The notes below the pieces were generated by a model. It saw nothing but the letters and a program-made list of their open reading frames with translations, did no database searches and was not told the origin of the DNA. From Streptomyces griseoflavus (GTDB lineage: Bacteria; Actinomycetota; Actinomycetes; Streptomycetales; Streptomycetaceae), in assembly GCF_014649995.1 (NCBI RefSeq), contig NZ_BMUC01000003.1, positions 186,001-250,000 of the forward strand: a stretch of 64,000 nucleotides of DNA. Reading direction: 5' to 3'. This document shows positions 53,958 through 62,352 of this stretch, one piece after another. Numbering within the stretch: position 1 is the first letter of the stretch; each line of letters opens with the position of its first letter. The position numbers and the translations under genes were made by a program.

Positions 53958-55010
53958 GTGCCGGAGACGACCCGCCGTACCGAACGCCGCCTCCCGGGCA
54001 CCCGTTACGGCAACCGTCCGACGATGAAGGACGTGGCCGCCCGCGCCGGGGTGGGCCTCAAGACGGTCTCCCGGGTGGTCAACGGCGAGCCCGGGGTGAC
54101 ACCGGAGACGGAGCGCCGGGTCCAGGAGGCCATCGAGGCGCTCGGCTTCCGCCGCAACGACAGCGCCCGGGTGCTGCGCAAGGGCCGCACCGCCAGCATC
54201 GGCCTGGTGCTGGAGGACCTCGCGGACCCGTTCTACGGTCCGTTGAGCCGGGCGGTGGAGGAGGTGGCCCGCGCGCACGGAGCGCTGCTGATCAACGGCT
54301 CCAGCGCGGAGGACGCCGACCGTGAGCAGGAGCTGGTGCTGGCGCTGTGCGCCCGGCGGGTGGACGGGCTCGTGGTGATCCCGGCCGGTGACGACCACCG
54401 CTATCTGGAGCCCGAGATCAAGGCGGGCGTCGCCACCGTCTTCGTGGACCGTCCGGCCGGGCACATCGACGCGGACGTCGTCGTGTCGGACAACTTCGGG
54501 GGCGCCCGCGACGGCGTCGGCCACCTCATCGCGCACGGGCACCGCAGGATCGGTTTCATCGGCGACATGCCCCGTATCCACACGGCGGCCGAGCGGCTGC
54601 GCGGCTACCGGACCGCCATGGAGGACGCGGGGATACCGGTGGAGGACGCCTGGATGTCGCTGGGCGTCACCGATCCGGAGCGGGTGGGCCGGGCGGCCCG
54701 GGAGATGCTGTCCGGGCCGGAGCCGGTCACCGCGATCTTCACCGGCAACAACCGGGTGACGGTCACCGTCATCCGGGTGCTGGCCGGGCATCCCCGCCCG
54801 GTCGCCCTGGTCGGCTTCGACGACATCGAGCTGGCCGACCTGCTCCAGCCGGGTGTCACGGTCGTCGCGCAGGACGCGGCGGCCCTCGGCCGGACCGCCG
54901 CCGAGCGGCTGTTCCGCCAGCTGGACGGCACCCTGCTCGGCCCGGAGCGCGTCGAACTGCCCACCCGGCTGATCACCCGCGGTTCCGGCGAGCTGCCGCC
55001 GGCGGACTGA
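53958..55010 (+). CDS. LacI-family transcriptional regulator
   Basis: 350 aa from GTG 53958, which gives a normal family length; ATGs at 53883 and 53913 lack ribosome sites. HTH: TMKDVAARAGVGLKTVSRVVNGEPGVTPETE, hinge then periplasmic-binding-protein-like sensor: SIGLVLEDLADPFYGPLSRAV, VDGLVVIPAGD, HRRIGFIGD, VGFDDIELADLLQPGVTVVAQD. Expected to repress the divergent ROK kinase and itself through the GACAACGTTGTC palindrome. Confidence 0.9.
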   Translation: MPETTRRTERRLPGTRYGNRPTMKDVAARAGVGLKTVSRVVNGEPGVTPETERRVQEAIEALGFRRNDSARVLRKGRTASIGLVLEDLADPFYGPLSRAVEEVARAHGALLINGSSAEDADREQELVLALCARRVDGLVVIPAGDDHRYLEPEIKAGVATVFVDRPAGHIDADVVVSDNFGGARDGVGHLIAHGHRRIGFIGDMPRIHTAAERLRGYRTAMEDAGIPVEDAWMSLGVTDPERVGRAAREMLSGPEPVTAIFTGNNRVTVTVIRVLAGHPRPVALVGFDDIELADLLQPGVTVVAQDAAALGRTAAERLFRQLDGTLLGPERVELPTRLITRGSGELPPAD

Positions 55011-55023
55011 GCGGGCGGCACGC

Positions 55024-55815
55024 GTGGAGGAGGACCGCTCCCTGCGGGCGCTGGGCCTGGACGAGGCCCCGCGCGAGCATCCGCTGCTGTATCCGGGCGC
55101 GTGGCCGCGCGAGTCGGGGATGCTCGACGGGGACCGGCTGGTGCCGCTGGAGCGTCTGGTGTTCGAGGACCGGACGCCGGTGCTCGCGGTCGGTTCCAAC
55201 GCCTGCCCCGGCCAGTTGCGGCACAAGATGGCCGAGTCCGGGCTCGTCACGCCGCTGCCGATGGTGCGGACGAGGGTGACGGGCGTCGGCATCGGTGTCT
55301 CGGCTCATGTCAGCCGTATGGGATACGTGTCCCACTCGCCCGTCGCCGCTCCGGGCAGGACACGGGAGCTGTTCGTCCTCTGGCTCGACGCGCGGCAGCT
55401 CGCCGTGGTCGACGCGAGCGAGGGCGTGCCGCGTCCGGAGGGCAACTTCCGGCGCGTCTGGCTGCCCGCGCCCGGTGTGCGGATCGAACTGGCCGACGGC
55501 TCGGCGCTGCCCGGGGCCTACGCGTACGTGAACCGTCACGGCGTGCTGCACGACGGCACCGGTGTGCCGCGCGCCCATCCCGGCCAGCGGGCGCTGCTCA
55601 CCGACCTGCTGGACAACGTGCCGGGGCTGCGGGGGCTGTTCGGCGCGTCGCCGGAGGAGTTCTGCGCGCGGGCCCGCGCCGACCGTGAGCTGTGCGCGCG
55701 GGCCACCCGGCTGTTCGCGGAGCGGAGGCTGGTGACGGCCTGCGGTCTGGAGCGGTACACGGGCGCTCAGCGGTACGGACGGCCGGGCGCCGGGGCGTGG
55801 CCGGCGCCGCCCTGA
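55024..55815 (+). CDS. Gamma-glutamylcyclotransferase-like protein, function unknown
   Basis: 263 aa from GTG 55024, 13 bp after the LacI stop. The strand-loop VLAVGSNACPGQLRHKM carries the GSN signature of the GGCT/AIG2-like fold; VDASEGVPRPEGNFRRVW provides a possible acidic residue. The fold supports cyclotransferase-like chemistry but the length is longer than typical GGCT. Probably co-transcribed with lacI; function not evident from context. Confidence 0.75.
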   Translation: MEEDRSLRALGLDEAPREHPLLYPGAWPRESGMLDGDRLVPLERLVFEDRTPVLAVGSNACPGQLRHKMAESGLVTPLPMVRTRVTGVGIGVSAHVSRMGYVSHSPVAAPGRTRELFVLWLDARQLAVVDASEGVPRPEGNFRRVWLPAPGVRIELADGSALPGAYAYVNRHGVLHDGTGVPRAHPGQRALLTDLLDNVPGLRGLFGASPEEFCARARADRELCARATRLFAERRLVTACGLERYTGAQRYGRPGAGAWPAPP

Positions 55816-55892
55816 GGCGGACGTCGTCGCCCCGCACGCCGGCGCCGCTCCTGGTCACCGGACTCCGACGCCGCGCCCGCCGTACGGCACAC

Positions 55893-56132
55893 CTAGGCGG
55901 AACGGACGGCGGGAGGGGTCGTCGCCTCCTCGGGCTCCCAGCGCAGCAGGTCCCCGGGCTGGCATTCGAGTACGTCGCAGAGGGCGGCGAGGGTCGTGAA
56001 GCGTACGGCCTTGGCGCGGCCGTTCTTGAGCACGGCCAGGTTGGCCGGGGTGATCCCGACCCGTTCGGCGAGTTCGCCCACGGACATCTTCCGTCTGGCC
56101 AGCATCACGTCGATGTCGACGGCGATCGGCAT
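55893..56132 (-). CDS. XRE-family helix-turn-helix regulator (YozG-like)
   Basis: 79 aa. A single Cro/CI helix-turn-helix: MLARRKMSVGELAERVGIT, PANLAVLKNGRAKAVRFTTL, CDVLECQPGDLLRWEP. The ending CQPGDLLR is typical of the small regulators that accompany DUF2975 membrane proteins. Its start overlaps the DUF2975 stop (TGATG), so the two are coupled; it probably autoregulates through the palindrome at 56662-56678. Confidence 0.9.
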   Translation of the reverse strand: MPIAVDIDVMLARRKMSVGELAERVGITPANLAVLKNGRAKAVRFTTLAALCDVLECQPGDLLRWEPEEATTPPAVRSA

Positions 56133-56629
56133 CAGATCACCTCGGCCAGCTCGGCCCGCATCCGCGACGCCTCGACGTCGCGGGCGACGGCCTGCGCCAG
56201 GAGCATCCGCAGGACCAGGACGATCAGCGCGATCCCCAGGACCGCGAGGCCGGCTCCGCCGAGCAGGAGCACGACCCCCGGTGCCACCGCCTCGCCCGGC
56301 GCGAGGAGCGCTCCGAGCGCGAACACCAGCAGGGCCGCGGCGACGAACGCTCCGATGACGACGTGCACGTAGCGGAAGGCGGCGTCGGAGAAGACCGTTC
56401 CCCGGCGGGCCATCGTCACCAGCCGCCAGACGCAGACCAGGACGGTCTGCGCCGCCACCACGGTGAGGACCACGACGACGAGGAGCGGGGCGCGCAGGTG
56501 GGAGTACTCCGCGTCCAGCCCGTCGAGGTCGCTCGCCAGCAGCGGCACCATCACCGCCTGCACACCCAGTGAACCCGCCAGCAGCGCCGCGATCACGGTG
56601 CGCAGCGCGAGCACGGTCAGCCGTCCCAT
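56132..56629 (-). CDS. DUF2975 membrane protein
   Basis: 165 aa. Four transmembrane helices (about 8-28, 45-68, 90-110, 118-143), with the loop WRLVTMARRGTVFSDAAFRYV between helices 2 and 3 and a short cytosolic tail. DUF2975 proteins regularly form two-gene units with YozG-like regulators, as here. The role is unknown; a membrane partner or sensor for the regulator is a reasonable inference. Confidence 0.88.
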   Translation of the reverse strand: MGRLTVLALRTVIAALLAGSLGVQAVMVPLLASDLDGLDAEYSHLRAPLLVVVVLTVVAAQTVLVCVWRLVTMARRGTVFSDAAFRYVHVVIGAFVAAALLVFALGALLAPGEAVAPGVVLLLGGAGLAVLGIALIVLVLRMLLAQAVARDVEASRMRAELAEVI

Positions 56630-56661
56630 CGCTCCTCCTTCACTCGAATCACGATGGGAAT

Positions 56662-56678
56662 CTATCGAGATTCGATAG
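56662..56678. promoter_or_regulatory. Palindromic operator of the DUF2975/XRE operon
   Basis: CTATCGA-GAT-TCGATAG, a perfect 7+3+7 inverted repeat 33 bp upstream of the DUF2975 start; the related half-site TCGAATC occurs nearer the start codon. Its AT-content stands out locally. Confidence 0.75.
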
Positions 56679-56695
56679 GTCGCGCAAGCGGGCGG

Positions 56696-57973
56696 CTACC
56701 GGGGCGAGGCGAAGCGCTCCAGGTCCGCGCGGGTCAGGCCGGCCGCCCGGGCGACCTCGGCGGTGTCCAGGGCGCCGCAGTCGAGGCCCCGCAGCAGGTG
56801 TCCGGCGAGGGCCCTGGCGGTCGCGGGCTCGTCCATGACGTCACCGCCGGCCCGGTCGGCGTAGCGGGCCAGACGGGCGGCGGCCCGCTCGAACCCCTCG
56901 CGGTAGAAGGCGAAGACGGCCGCGTACCGGGTGGGGAGGTGGCCGGGGTGCATGTCCCAGCCCTGGTAGTAGGCGCGGGCCAGGGCACGGCGGGTGAGGC
57001 GGTAGTGCAGGCGCCAGGCGTCGTGGACCTGCTCGGTGGATCCGACCGGGAGCACGTTGGTGGAACCGTCCGAGACGCGCACGCCGGTACCGGCGGCGGC
57101 GACCTGCATGACGGCCTTGGCGTGGTCGGCGGCCGGATGGTCGCTCGCCTGGTACGCGGCCAGGACGCCGAGGCAGGCGCTGTAGTCGAAGGTGCCGTAG
57201 TGCAGGCCGGTGGCGCGGCCCCCGGCGGCCTGGATCATACGGGCGACGGTCGCGGTGCCGTCGGCGGCGAGGATGGACTGGCTGGTCTCGATCTGGATCT
57301 CGAAGCCGATCCGGCCGGGCTCGATGCCGCGCGCCTCCTCGAAGGCGTCGAGCAGCCGGGCCATGGCGGTGACCTGCTCGGCATAGGTGACCTTGGGGAG
57401 GGTGAGCACGAGCCCGTCGGGCAGGCCGCCGGCGTCCATCAGGCCGGTGAGGAAGATGTCGAGGGTGCGGATGCCACGGTCGCGCACGGCGGCCTCCATG
57501 CACTTCGTGCGGATGCCCGTGTACGGGGCGGCGGTGGCTCCCGCGTACGCCTCGGCGACCAGCCGGGCCGCGCGGGCCGCGGCCTCGTCCTCCTCGGCGC
57601 CGGGACGGTGACCGTAGCCGTCCTCGAAGTCGACGCGCAGGTCCTCCACCGGCTCGCGTTCCAGTTTGGCGCGGACGCGGCCGTACACGTCCTCGGCCAG
57701 GGCGGGGTCCAGTCCCAGCACCGCGGCGAGGGACACGGCGTCGGAGGCGTGTTCGTCGAGGGCGGCCAGGGCCCGGTCGCCCCAGGCGCGCGGCGTGTCG
57801 GCGGCGAAGGCGTCGGCGGGGACGTAGACCGTGTGGACGGGCTGGCGGGTGCCGGGGTCGCCGGGGTAGCGGCGCTCGAGTTCGGCGTCGACCGGCGCGA
57901 GGGAGGCGCCGATCTCCTCGGTGACGGCGTCCGCGAGGCTCGTCACCACCCGCTCCCGCTGCGCCTGACCCAT
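56696..57973 (-). CDS. Aldolase/citrate-lyase-like protein (DUF6986)
   Basis: 425 aa. A HpcH/HpaI-type TIM barrel: LRVDFEDGYGHR (acidic metal site), IRTKCMEAAVRDRG, VLTLPKVTYAEQV, IGFEIQIETSQSIL, ATGLHYGTFDYSACLG, YQGWDMHPGHLPTRYAA. I recall it as DUF6986, a malate-synthase/citrate-lyase-like Streptomyces family. Metal-dependent C-C bond cleavage or formation is likely; substrate unknown. A TTCCG-N5-CGGAA box lies just upstream. Confidence 0.83.
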   Translation of the reverse strand: MGQAQRERVVTSLADAVTEEIGASLAPVDAELERRYPGDPGTRQPVHTVYVPADAFAADTPRAWGDRALAALDEHASDAVSLAAVLGLDPALAEDVYGRVRAKLEREPVEDLRVDFEDGYGHRPGAEEDEAAARAARLVAEAYAGATAAPYTGIRTKCMEAAVRDRGIRTLDIFLTGLMDAGGLPDGLVLTLPKVTYAEQVTAMARLLDAFEEARGIEPGRIGFEIQIETSQSILAADGTATVARMIQAAGGRATGLHYGTFDYSACLGVLAAYQASDHPAADHAKAVMQVAAAGTGVRVSDGSTNVLPVGSTEQVHDAWRLHYRLTRRALARAYYQGWDMHPGHLPTRYAAVFAFYREGFERAAARLARYADRAGGDVMDEPATARALAGHLLRGLDCGALDTAEVARAAGLTRADLERFASPR

Positions 57974-57988
57974 CCCACTGCCTCCCGT

Positions 57989-58003
57989 TTCCGCGATACG
58001 GAA
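57989..58003. promoter_or_regulatory. IclR-type palindrome upstream of the DUF6986 gene
   Basis: TTCCGCGATACGGAA: 5-bp arms around 5 nt, 16 bp before the start codon, where a repressor would block initiation. IclR-family boxes often use TTCCG/CGGAA arms; the regulator is unknown. Confidence 0.6.
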
Positions 58004-58147
58004 TCAACAGTTCGTTGAAGAAGTCAATGAAGTTATCGGGCGGCACTCGGGCCGGTCAACACCGCCCCGCGCGCGGGCCCGCCCGCTCCGGACCCGTGCA
58101 CGGCGCGACGCCGGGAGCCGCAGCCGCACCTCACCGACCTTACGACG

Positions 58148-58190
58148 CGCCGGGGCCCCCGCGACCGGAGTGGTCGCGGGGGCCCCGGCG
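58148..58190 (-). terminator. Terminator of the etfBA operon
   Basis: 19-bp perfect stem (58148-58166 with 58172-58190), 5-nt loop, 14 bp past the etfA stop. Confidence 0.88.
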
Positions 58191-58203
58191 TGACTTACGG
58201 TGA

Positions 58204-59166
58204 TCAGCCCTTGCGGGTCTTGACCTCTTCGGTCAGCTGCGGGACGACGTCGAACAGGTCGCCGACGACGCCGTAGTCGACCAGGTCGAAGATCGGGGCC
58301 TCGGCGTCCTTGTTGACGGCCACGATGGTCTTCGAGGTCTGCATGCCCGCGCGGTGCTGGATCGCGCCGGAGATGCCGGAGGCGATGTAGAGCTGCGGCG
58401 AGACCGACTTGCCGGTCTGGCCGACCTGGTTGGTGTGCGGGTACCAGCCGGCGTCGACGGCGGCACGCGAGGCACCGACGGCCGCGCCGAGCGAGTCGGC
58501 GAGCGCCTCGATGATCGCGAAGTTCTCCGCGCCGTTGACACCGCGGCCACCGGAGACCACGATCGCGGCCTCGGTCAGCTCCGGACGGCCGGTCGACTCG
58601 CGCGGCGTACGGCCGGTGACCTTGGTGCCGGTCGCCTGGGCGGAGAAGGACACGCTCAGCGCCTCGACCGCGCCGGCGGCCGGGGCGGCCTCCACGGCGG
58701 CCGAGTTCGGCTTCACCGTGATGACCGGAGTGCCCTTGGAGACACGGGACTTGGTGGTGTACGAGGCGGCGAACACGGACTGCGTGGCCACCGGGCCCTC
58801 GTCACCGGCCTCCAGGTCGACGGCGTCGGTGATGATGCCCGATCCGAGGCGCAGCGCCAGACGGGCGGCGATCTCCTTGCCCTCGGTGGAGGAGGACACC
58901 AGCACGGCGGCCGGGGAGACGGCCTCGTGGGCGGCCTGGAGGGCGTCCACCTTCGGCACGACCAGGTAGTCGGCGTACTCGGCGGCCTCGTGGGTGAGGA
59001 CCTTCACCGCGCCGTGCTCGGCGAGGGTGGCGGCGGTGTCCGCTGCGCCGTTGCCCAGCGCGACGGCGACCGGCTCGCCGATGCGGCGGGCCAGGGTCAG
59101 CAGCTCCAGGGTGGGCTTGCGGACGGCACCGTCCACGTGGTCGACGTAGACGAGAACTTCAGCCAT
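58204..59166 (-). CDS. etfA: Electron transfer flavoprotein, alpha subunit
   Basis: 320 aa from ATG 59166 after GGAGAG. N-terminal EAYL-like opening [12 protein letters not shown]-terminal FAD domain with [58 protein letters not shown] and [22 protein letters not shown]. With EtfB it passes electrons from acyl-CoA dehydrogenases to the membrane quinone pool. Second gene of etfBA, 61 bp after etfB; a 19-bp terminator follows. Confidence 0.96.
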   Translation of the reverse strand: MAEVLVYVDHVDGAVRKPTLELLTLARRIGEPVAVALGNGAADTAATLAEHGAVKVLTHEAAEYADYLVVPKVDALQAAHEAVSPAAVLVSSSTEGKEIAARLALRLGSGIITDAVDLEAGDEGPVATQSVFAASYTTKSRVSKGTPVITVKPNSAAVEAAPAAGAVEALSVSFSAQATGTKVTGRTPRESTGRPELTEAAIVVSGGRGVNGAENFAIIEALADSLGAAVGASRAAVDAGWYPHTNQVGQTGKSVSPQLYIASGISGAIQHRAGMQTSKTIVAVNKDAEAPIFDLVDYGVVGDLFDVVPQLTEEVKTRKG

Positions 59167-59227
59167 GGGACTTCTTCTCTCCTGCTTGCGAAGTATGAAG
59201 GGCGGGAAGCGAGTTGAGCCTCGTAGC

Positions 59228-60016
59228 TCAGATGAACTTCTGGCTCGCGAGGAACTCGGCGAGCTGCTTGCCGCCCTCGCCCTCGTCCTTGACGATCGTG
59301 CCGGCGGTGCGGGCCGGACGCTCGGCCGCGGAGTCGACCGTGGTGTAGGCGTTCTCCAGGCCGACCTCGTCCTCGTCGATGTCGAGGTCGGACAGGTCCC
59401 AGGACTGGACCGGCTTCTTCTTCGCCGCCATGATGCCCTTGAAGGACGGGTAACGCGCCTCGCCCGACTGGTCGGTGACCGACACGACCGCGGGGAGGGA
59501 GGCCTCGAGCCGCTCGGAGGCGGCGTCGCCGTCACGGCGGCCCTTGACGGTGCCGTCCTCGACGGACACCTCGGACAGCAGGGTCACCTGCGGCACGCCC
59601 AGGCGCTCGGCGAGCAGCGCCGGTACGACGCCCATGGTGCCGTCGGTGGAGGCCATGCCGGAGATGACGAGGTCGTAACCGGCCTTCTCGACCGCCTTCG
59701 CCAGGACGAGGGAGGTGCCGATGGCGTCGGTGCCGTGCAGGTCGTCGTCCTCGACGTGGATCGCCTTGTCCGCGCCCATGGACAGCGCCTTGCGCAGTGC
59801 GTCCTTGGCGTCCTCCGGGCCCACCGTCAGGACGGTGATCTCCACGTCGTCGTCGGAGTTCTCCGAGATCTGCAGCGCCTGCTCGACCGCGTACTCGTCC
59901 AGCTCGGAGAGCAGACCGTCCACATCGTCACGGTCGACGGTCAGGTCATCGGCGAAGTGCCGGTCGCCAGTGGCGTCGGGCACGTACTTCACGGTGACAA
60001 CGATCCTCAAGCTCAC
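59228..60016 (-). CDS. etfB: Electron transfer flavoprotein, beta subunit
   Basis: 262 aa from GTG 60016 with AGGAGAG 6 nt upstream; the longer upstream frame is not conserved. LRIVVTVKYVPDATGDRHF, LDEYAVEQALQISE, KALSMGADKAIHVED (AMP-binding region), ISGMASTDGTMGVVPALLAERLG and the late VTDQSGEARYPSFKGIMAAKKKP signature. First gene of etfBA. A 14-bp palindrome lies 36 bp upstream. Confidence 0.96.
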   Translation of the reverse strand: MSLRIVVTVKYVPDATGDRHFADDLTVDRDDVDGLLSELDEYAVEQALQISENSDDDVEITVLTVGPEDAKDALRKALSMGADKAIHVEDDDLHGTDAIGTSLVLAKAVEKAGYDLVISGMASTDGTMGVVPALLAERLGVPQVTLLSEVSVEDGTVKGRRDGDAASERLEASLPAVVSVTDQSGEARYPSFKGIMAAKKKPVQSWDLSDLDIDEDEVGLENAYTTVDSAAERPARTAGTIVKDEGEGGKQLAEFLASQKFI

Positions 60017-60051
60017 GCCGGCTCTCCTACTGCATCGTCTTTTCTGGCTGC

Positions 60052-60065
60052 CTGCCTGCAGGCAG
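60052..60065. promoter_or_regulatory. Palindrome upstream of etfB
   Basis: CTGCCTGCAGGCAG, a 14-bp perfect palindrome in the 218-bp gap before etfB. A possible operator, but GC-rich palindromes of this kind also occur by chance. Confidence 0.4.
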
Positions 60066-60234
60066 CATAGGCGCCTGAAGCGGGCGATCACGGTCGGGGC
60101 GACCCACGCTCCGAACCACATATTACTCGTCAGTACACCCAGATCGTTCCCGCTGAGCAAGCGCTTTGAACTGTGACCTTCGCAACGCAGCGTAACCGGA
60201 ACTCGAACCACCCGCGACCAGAGGAAACCCCGGC

Positions 60235-60744
60235 TCAGTCCCGCAGGCCGTTGAAACGCCCCTGGTGGTAGAGGAGCGGACGGCCGTGGCCCGTGGGGTC
60301 GCCCAGCAGGACCTCGGCGATCACGATCCGGTGGTCACCGGCCGGCACCCGCGCCACCACCTTGCACACCATCCAGGCCGGCACGTCGTCCAGCACGGGG
60401 ACACCCTCGGGCCCCTCCCGCCACGCGGTGGCCGGGCCGAAGCGGTCGGCGCCGCTGCGCGCGAAGGTCGCCGCCAGTTCCCGCTGGTGCTCCCCGAGGA
60501 CGTGCACGCCGACGTGGTCGCTCGTCGCGATCACGGACCAGCTGGAGCTTGCGGCGCCGACCCCGAAGGACAGCATCGGAGGCTCGGCCGAGACGGAGGC
60601 GAGCGAGGTGGCGGTGAAGCCGACGGGGCCCCGGTGACCGGTCGCCGTGATCACGGCGACGCCGGCGGCGTGCCGGCGGAAGACGGAGCGCAGCAGGTCG
60701 GGCGAGGCGGGCCGGGCGGTGCCGAGGCCGGACGTGGCCGTCAT
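60235..60744 (-). CDS. Flavin reductase family protein
   Basis: 169 aa from ATG 60744 after AAGGACAG. FMN-binding split barrel: FRRHAAGVAVITATGHRGPVG, FTATSLASVSAEPPMLSFGV, SDHVGVHVLGEHQRELAATFA, VPAGDHRIVIAEVLLGD, LLYHQGRF. This is the NADH:FMN oxidoreductase group (HpaC/ActVB-like) that supplies FMNH2 to monooxygenases. No monooxygenase lies next to it. A possible small leader ORF is just upstream. Confidence 0.9.
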   Translation of the reverse strand: MTATSGLGTARPASPDLLRSVFRRHAAGVAVITATGHRGPVGFTATSLASVSAEPPMLSFGVGAASSSWSVIATSDHVGVHVLGEHQRELAATFARSGADRFGPATAWREGPEGVPVLDDVPAWMVCKVVARVPAGDHRIVIAEVLLGDPTGHGRPLLYHQGRFNGLRD

Positions 60745-60788
60745 GGGACTGTCCTTCTGCGAGAGGTGACGAGCGGGTACGCGGCTGC

Positions 60789-60875
60789 TCACCGGCCCGG
60801 CCGGCGCACACGCGCGGCACGGGCGGCCGCCGGGAGGCCGGGGAGCCGCGGGAGGCGCAGGAGTTCCGAGGACAT
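60789..60875 (-). CDS. Possible leaderless upstream peptide (28 aa)
   Basis: ATG 60875 to TGA 60789: MSSELLRLPRLPGLPAAARA then a basic tail. A TTGACT (-35) at 60911-60906 and CAGCCT (-10) at 60887-60882, 18 bp apart, would start the transcript at or next to the ATG. It lies 44 bp upstream of the flavin reductase start, where leader peptides occur. Too short to prove coding. Confidence 0.3.
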   Translation of the reverse strand: MSSELLRLPRLPGLPAAARAARVRRPGR

Positions 60876-60958
60876 GGGGTCAGGCTGACTACGCGTGGCA
60901 TGCACAGTCAAGTCGATCCGGTGATGTGGGAGATGCCTCACCGTGCCCCCGGCGGTCC

Positions 60959-61300
60959 TCACACCGCCTCCCCCAGCGCCGCGATGACATCCGCCTTGCG
61001 GGGCTGGCCGGCCGCGCGCCGGACCTCCCGGCCGGCCGCGTCGAGGACCAGCACCGTGGGCGTCCGCACGATGTCCAGCCGGCGCACCAGGTCCAGACGG
61101 GCCTCGGCGTCGATCTCCACATGGGTCACGCCGGGCACCAGGGCGGCCACCTCGCCGAGCACGCGGCGCGTGGCGCGGCAGGGCGCGCAGAAGGCGCTGG
61201 AGAACTGCACGAGGGTGGCGCGTTCCCCCAGTTCCGCGCCCAGTCCGGCCACCGCCTCCGCGTGCGCCGACCGCCGTCCGTCGTCGTCCCGCTCTCGCAC
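60959..61300 (-). CDS. Thioredoxin-family protein
   Basis: 113 aa from GTG 61300. Thioredoxin fold: TLVQFSSAFCAPCRATRRVL with active-site CAPC (instead of CGPC), VTHVEIDAEARLDLVRRLDIVRTPTVLVLDAAG (cis-Pro). CAPC is common in the TlpA/TrxA-like cytosolic relatives of actinobacteria. It reduces protein disulfides or similar substrates. It stands alone between the flavin reductase region and the divergent acyltransferase. Confidence 0.87.
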   Translation of the reverse strand: MRERDDDGRRSAHAEAVAGLGAELGERATLVQFSSAFCAPCRATRRVLGEVAALVPGVTHVEIDAEARLDLVRRLDIVRTPTVLVLDAAGREVRRAAGQPRKADVIAALGEAV

Positions 61301-61486
61301 TCGCCCACTCCCGCCGTGGAATCGCCGTCAGCCCTCTCCAGCGTCCGGGGAACCCCTGGCATTCCCCGCCCGCGCAGGAAAACCGAGGTCGTTCAGGGTG
61401 GACGTGACAAGAATCTCGCCGCAGAAGGGCACCAAGACTGGTTCACCGGCCGTTCTTCGGGCACCATCTGCGACAAGCCGTAAACC

Positions 61487-61498
61487 TACGGCTCCGTA
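61487..61498. promoter_or_regulatory. Palindrome in the acyltransferase promoter
   Basis: TACGG-CT-CCGTA inside AACCTACGGCTCCGTAACTT, 56 bp before the acyltransferase ATG. I recall this ACCTACGG/CCGTA pattern upstream of fatty-acid genes in Streptomyces, consistent with a TetR-type lipid regulator. Confidence 0.55.
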
Positions 61499-61553
61499 AC
61501 TTTCGACTGGGAGCTTCCTTCCCAGGCAGAGAAGGAAGGGTTCCGACCCGCCC

Positions 61554-62282
61554 ATGGCAGACCTCGTCTACCGTCCCGTCGTCGGCTTCGCCCGCACCCT
61601 GTTCAAGGTGTGGGACCTCAAGATCGACTGCCAGGGGTCGGAGAACATCCCGCGCTCGGGCGGCGCCGTGCTGGTCAGCAACCACATCAGCTACCTGGAC
61701 TTCGTCTTCAACGGACTGGCGGCGCTCCCCCAGAAGCGGCTCGTGCGCTTCATGGCGAAGGAGTCGGTCTTCCGGCACCGTGTGTCCGGTCCGCTGATGC
61801 GCGGCATGAAGCACATCCCGGTGGACCGCAGGCAGGGCGAGGCGGCCTACGAGCACGCGCTGCGGTCGCTGCGGGCGGGTGAGATCGTGGGTGTCTTCCC
61901 GGAGGCGACCATCTCGCAGTCGTTCACCCTGAAGAGCTTCAAGTCGGGCGCGGCGCGCATGGCGCAGGAGGCCGGCGTACCGCTGATCCCGATGGCGGTG
62001 TGGGGCACGCAGCGGCTGTGGACCAAGGGACACCCGCGCAACTTCAAGCGCAGCCACACGCCCATCACCATCCGGGTGGGCGAGGCGATCGAGGCGTCCA
62101 AGGACAAGTACGCGGGCGCGATCACCCGTCAGGTGCGCGAGCGGGTGCAGGAGTTGCTGGAGGCGGCGCAGCGGGCGTACCCCGTGCGGCCGAAGGGGCC
62201 GGACGACACCTGGTGGATGCCGGCGCACCTCGGAGGCACGGCCCCCACTCCGGAACAGCTCCGCCAGGCCGAGAGCCACTGA
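61554..62282 (+). CDS. 1-acylglycerol-3-phosphate O-acyltransferase family (PlsC type)
   Basis: 242 aa from ATG 61554. NHISYLD is the HX4D catalytic motif; VFPEATISQSF is motif III and VPLIPMAVWGT motif IV; KHIPVDRRQGE is motif II. The family acylates lysophosphatidate in phospholipid synthesis at the membrane. The C-terminus ends WWMPAHLGGTAPTPEQ, typical of the Streptomyces members. Promoter palindrome noted upstream. Confidence 0.92.
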   Translation: MADLVYRPVVGFARTLFKVWDLKIDCQGSENIPRSGGAVLVSNHISYLDFVFNGLAALPQKRLVRFMAKESVFRHRVSGPLMRGMKHIPVDRRQGEAAYEHALRSLRAGEIVGVFPEATISQSFTLKSFKSGAARMAQEAGVPLIPMAVWGTQRLWTKGHPRNFKRSHTPITIRVGEAIEASKDKYAGAITRQVRERVQELLEAAQRAYPVRPKGPDDTWWMPAHLGGTAPTPEQLRQAESH

Positions 62283-62352
62283 CGTCCCACCTGTCGCGCC
62301 ACCGGCCGGGGCTGCGCCGTCACCCCCGGCCCGGCGCCGTCGCGCTCCCGCG

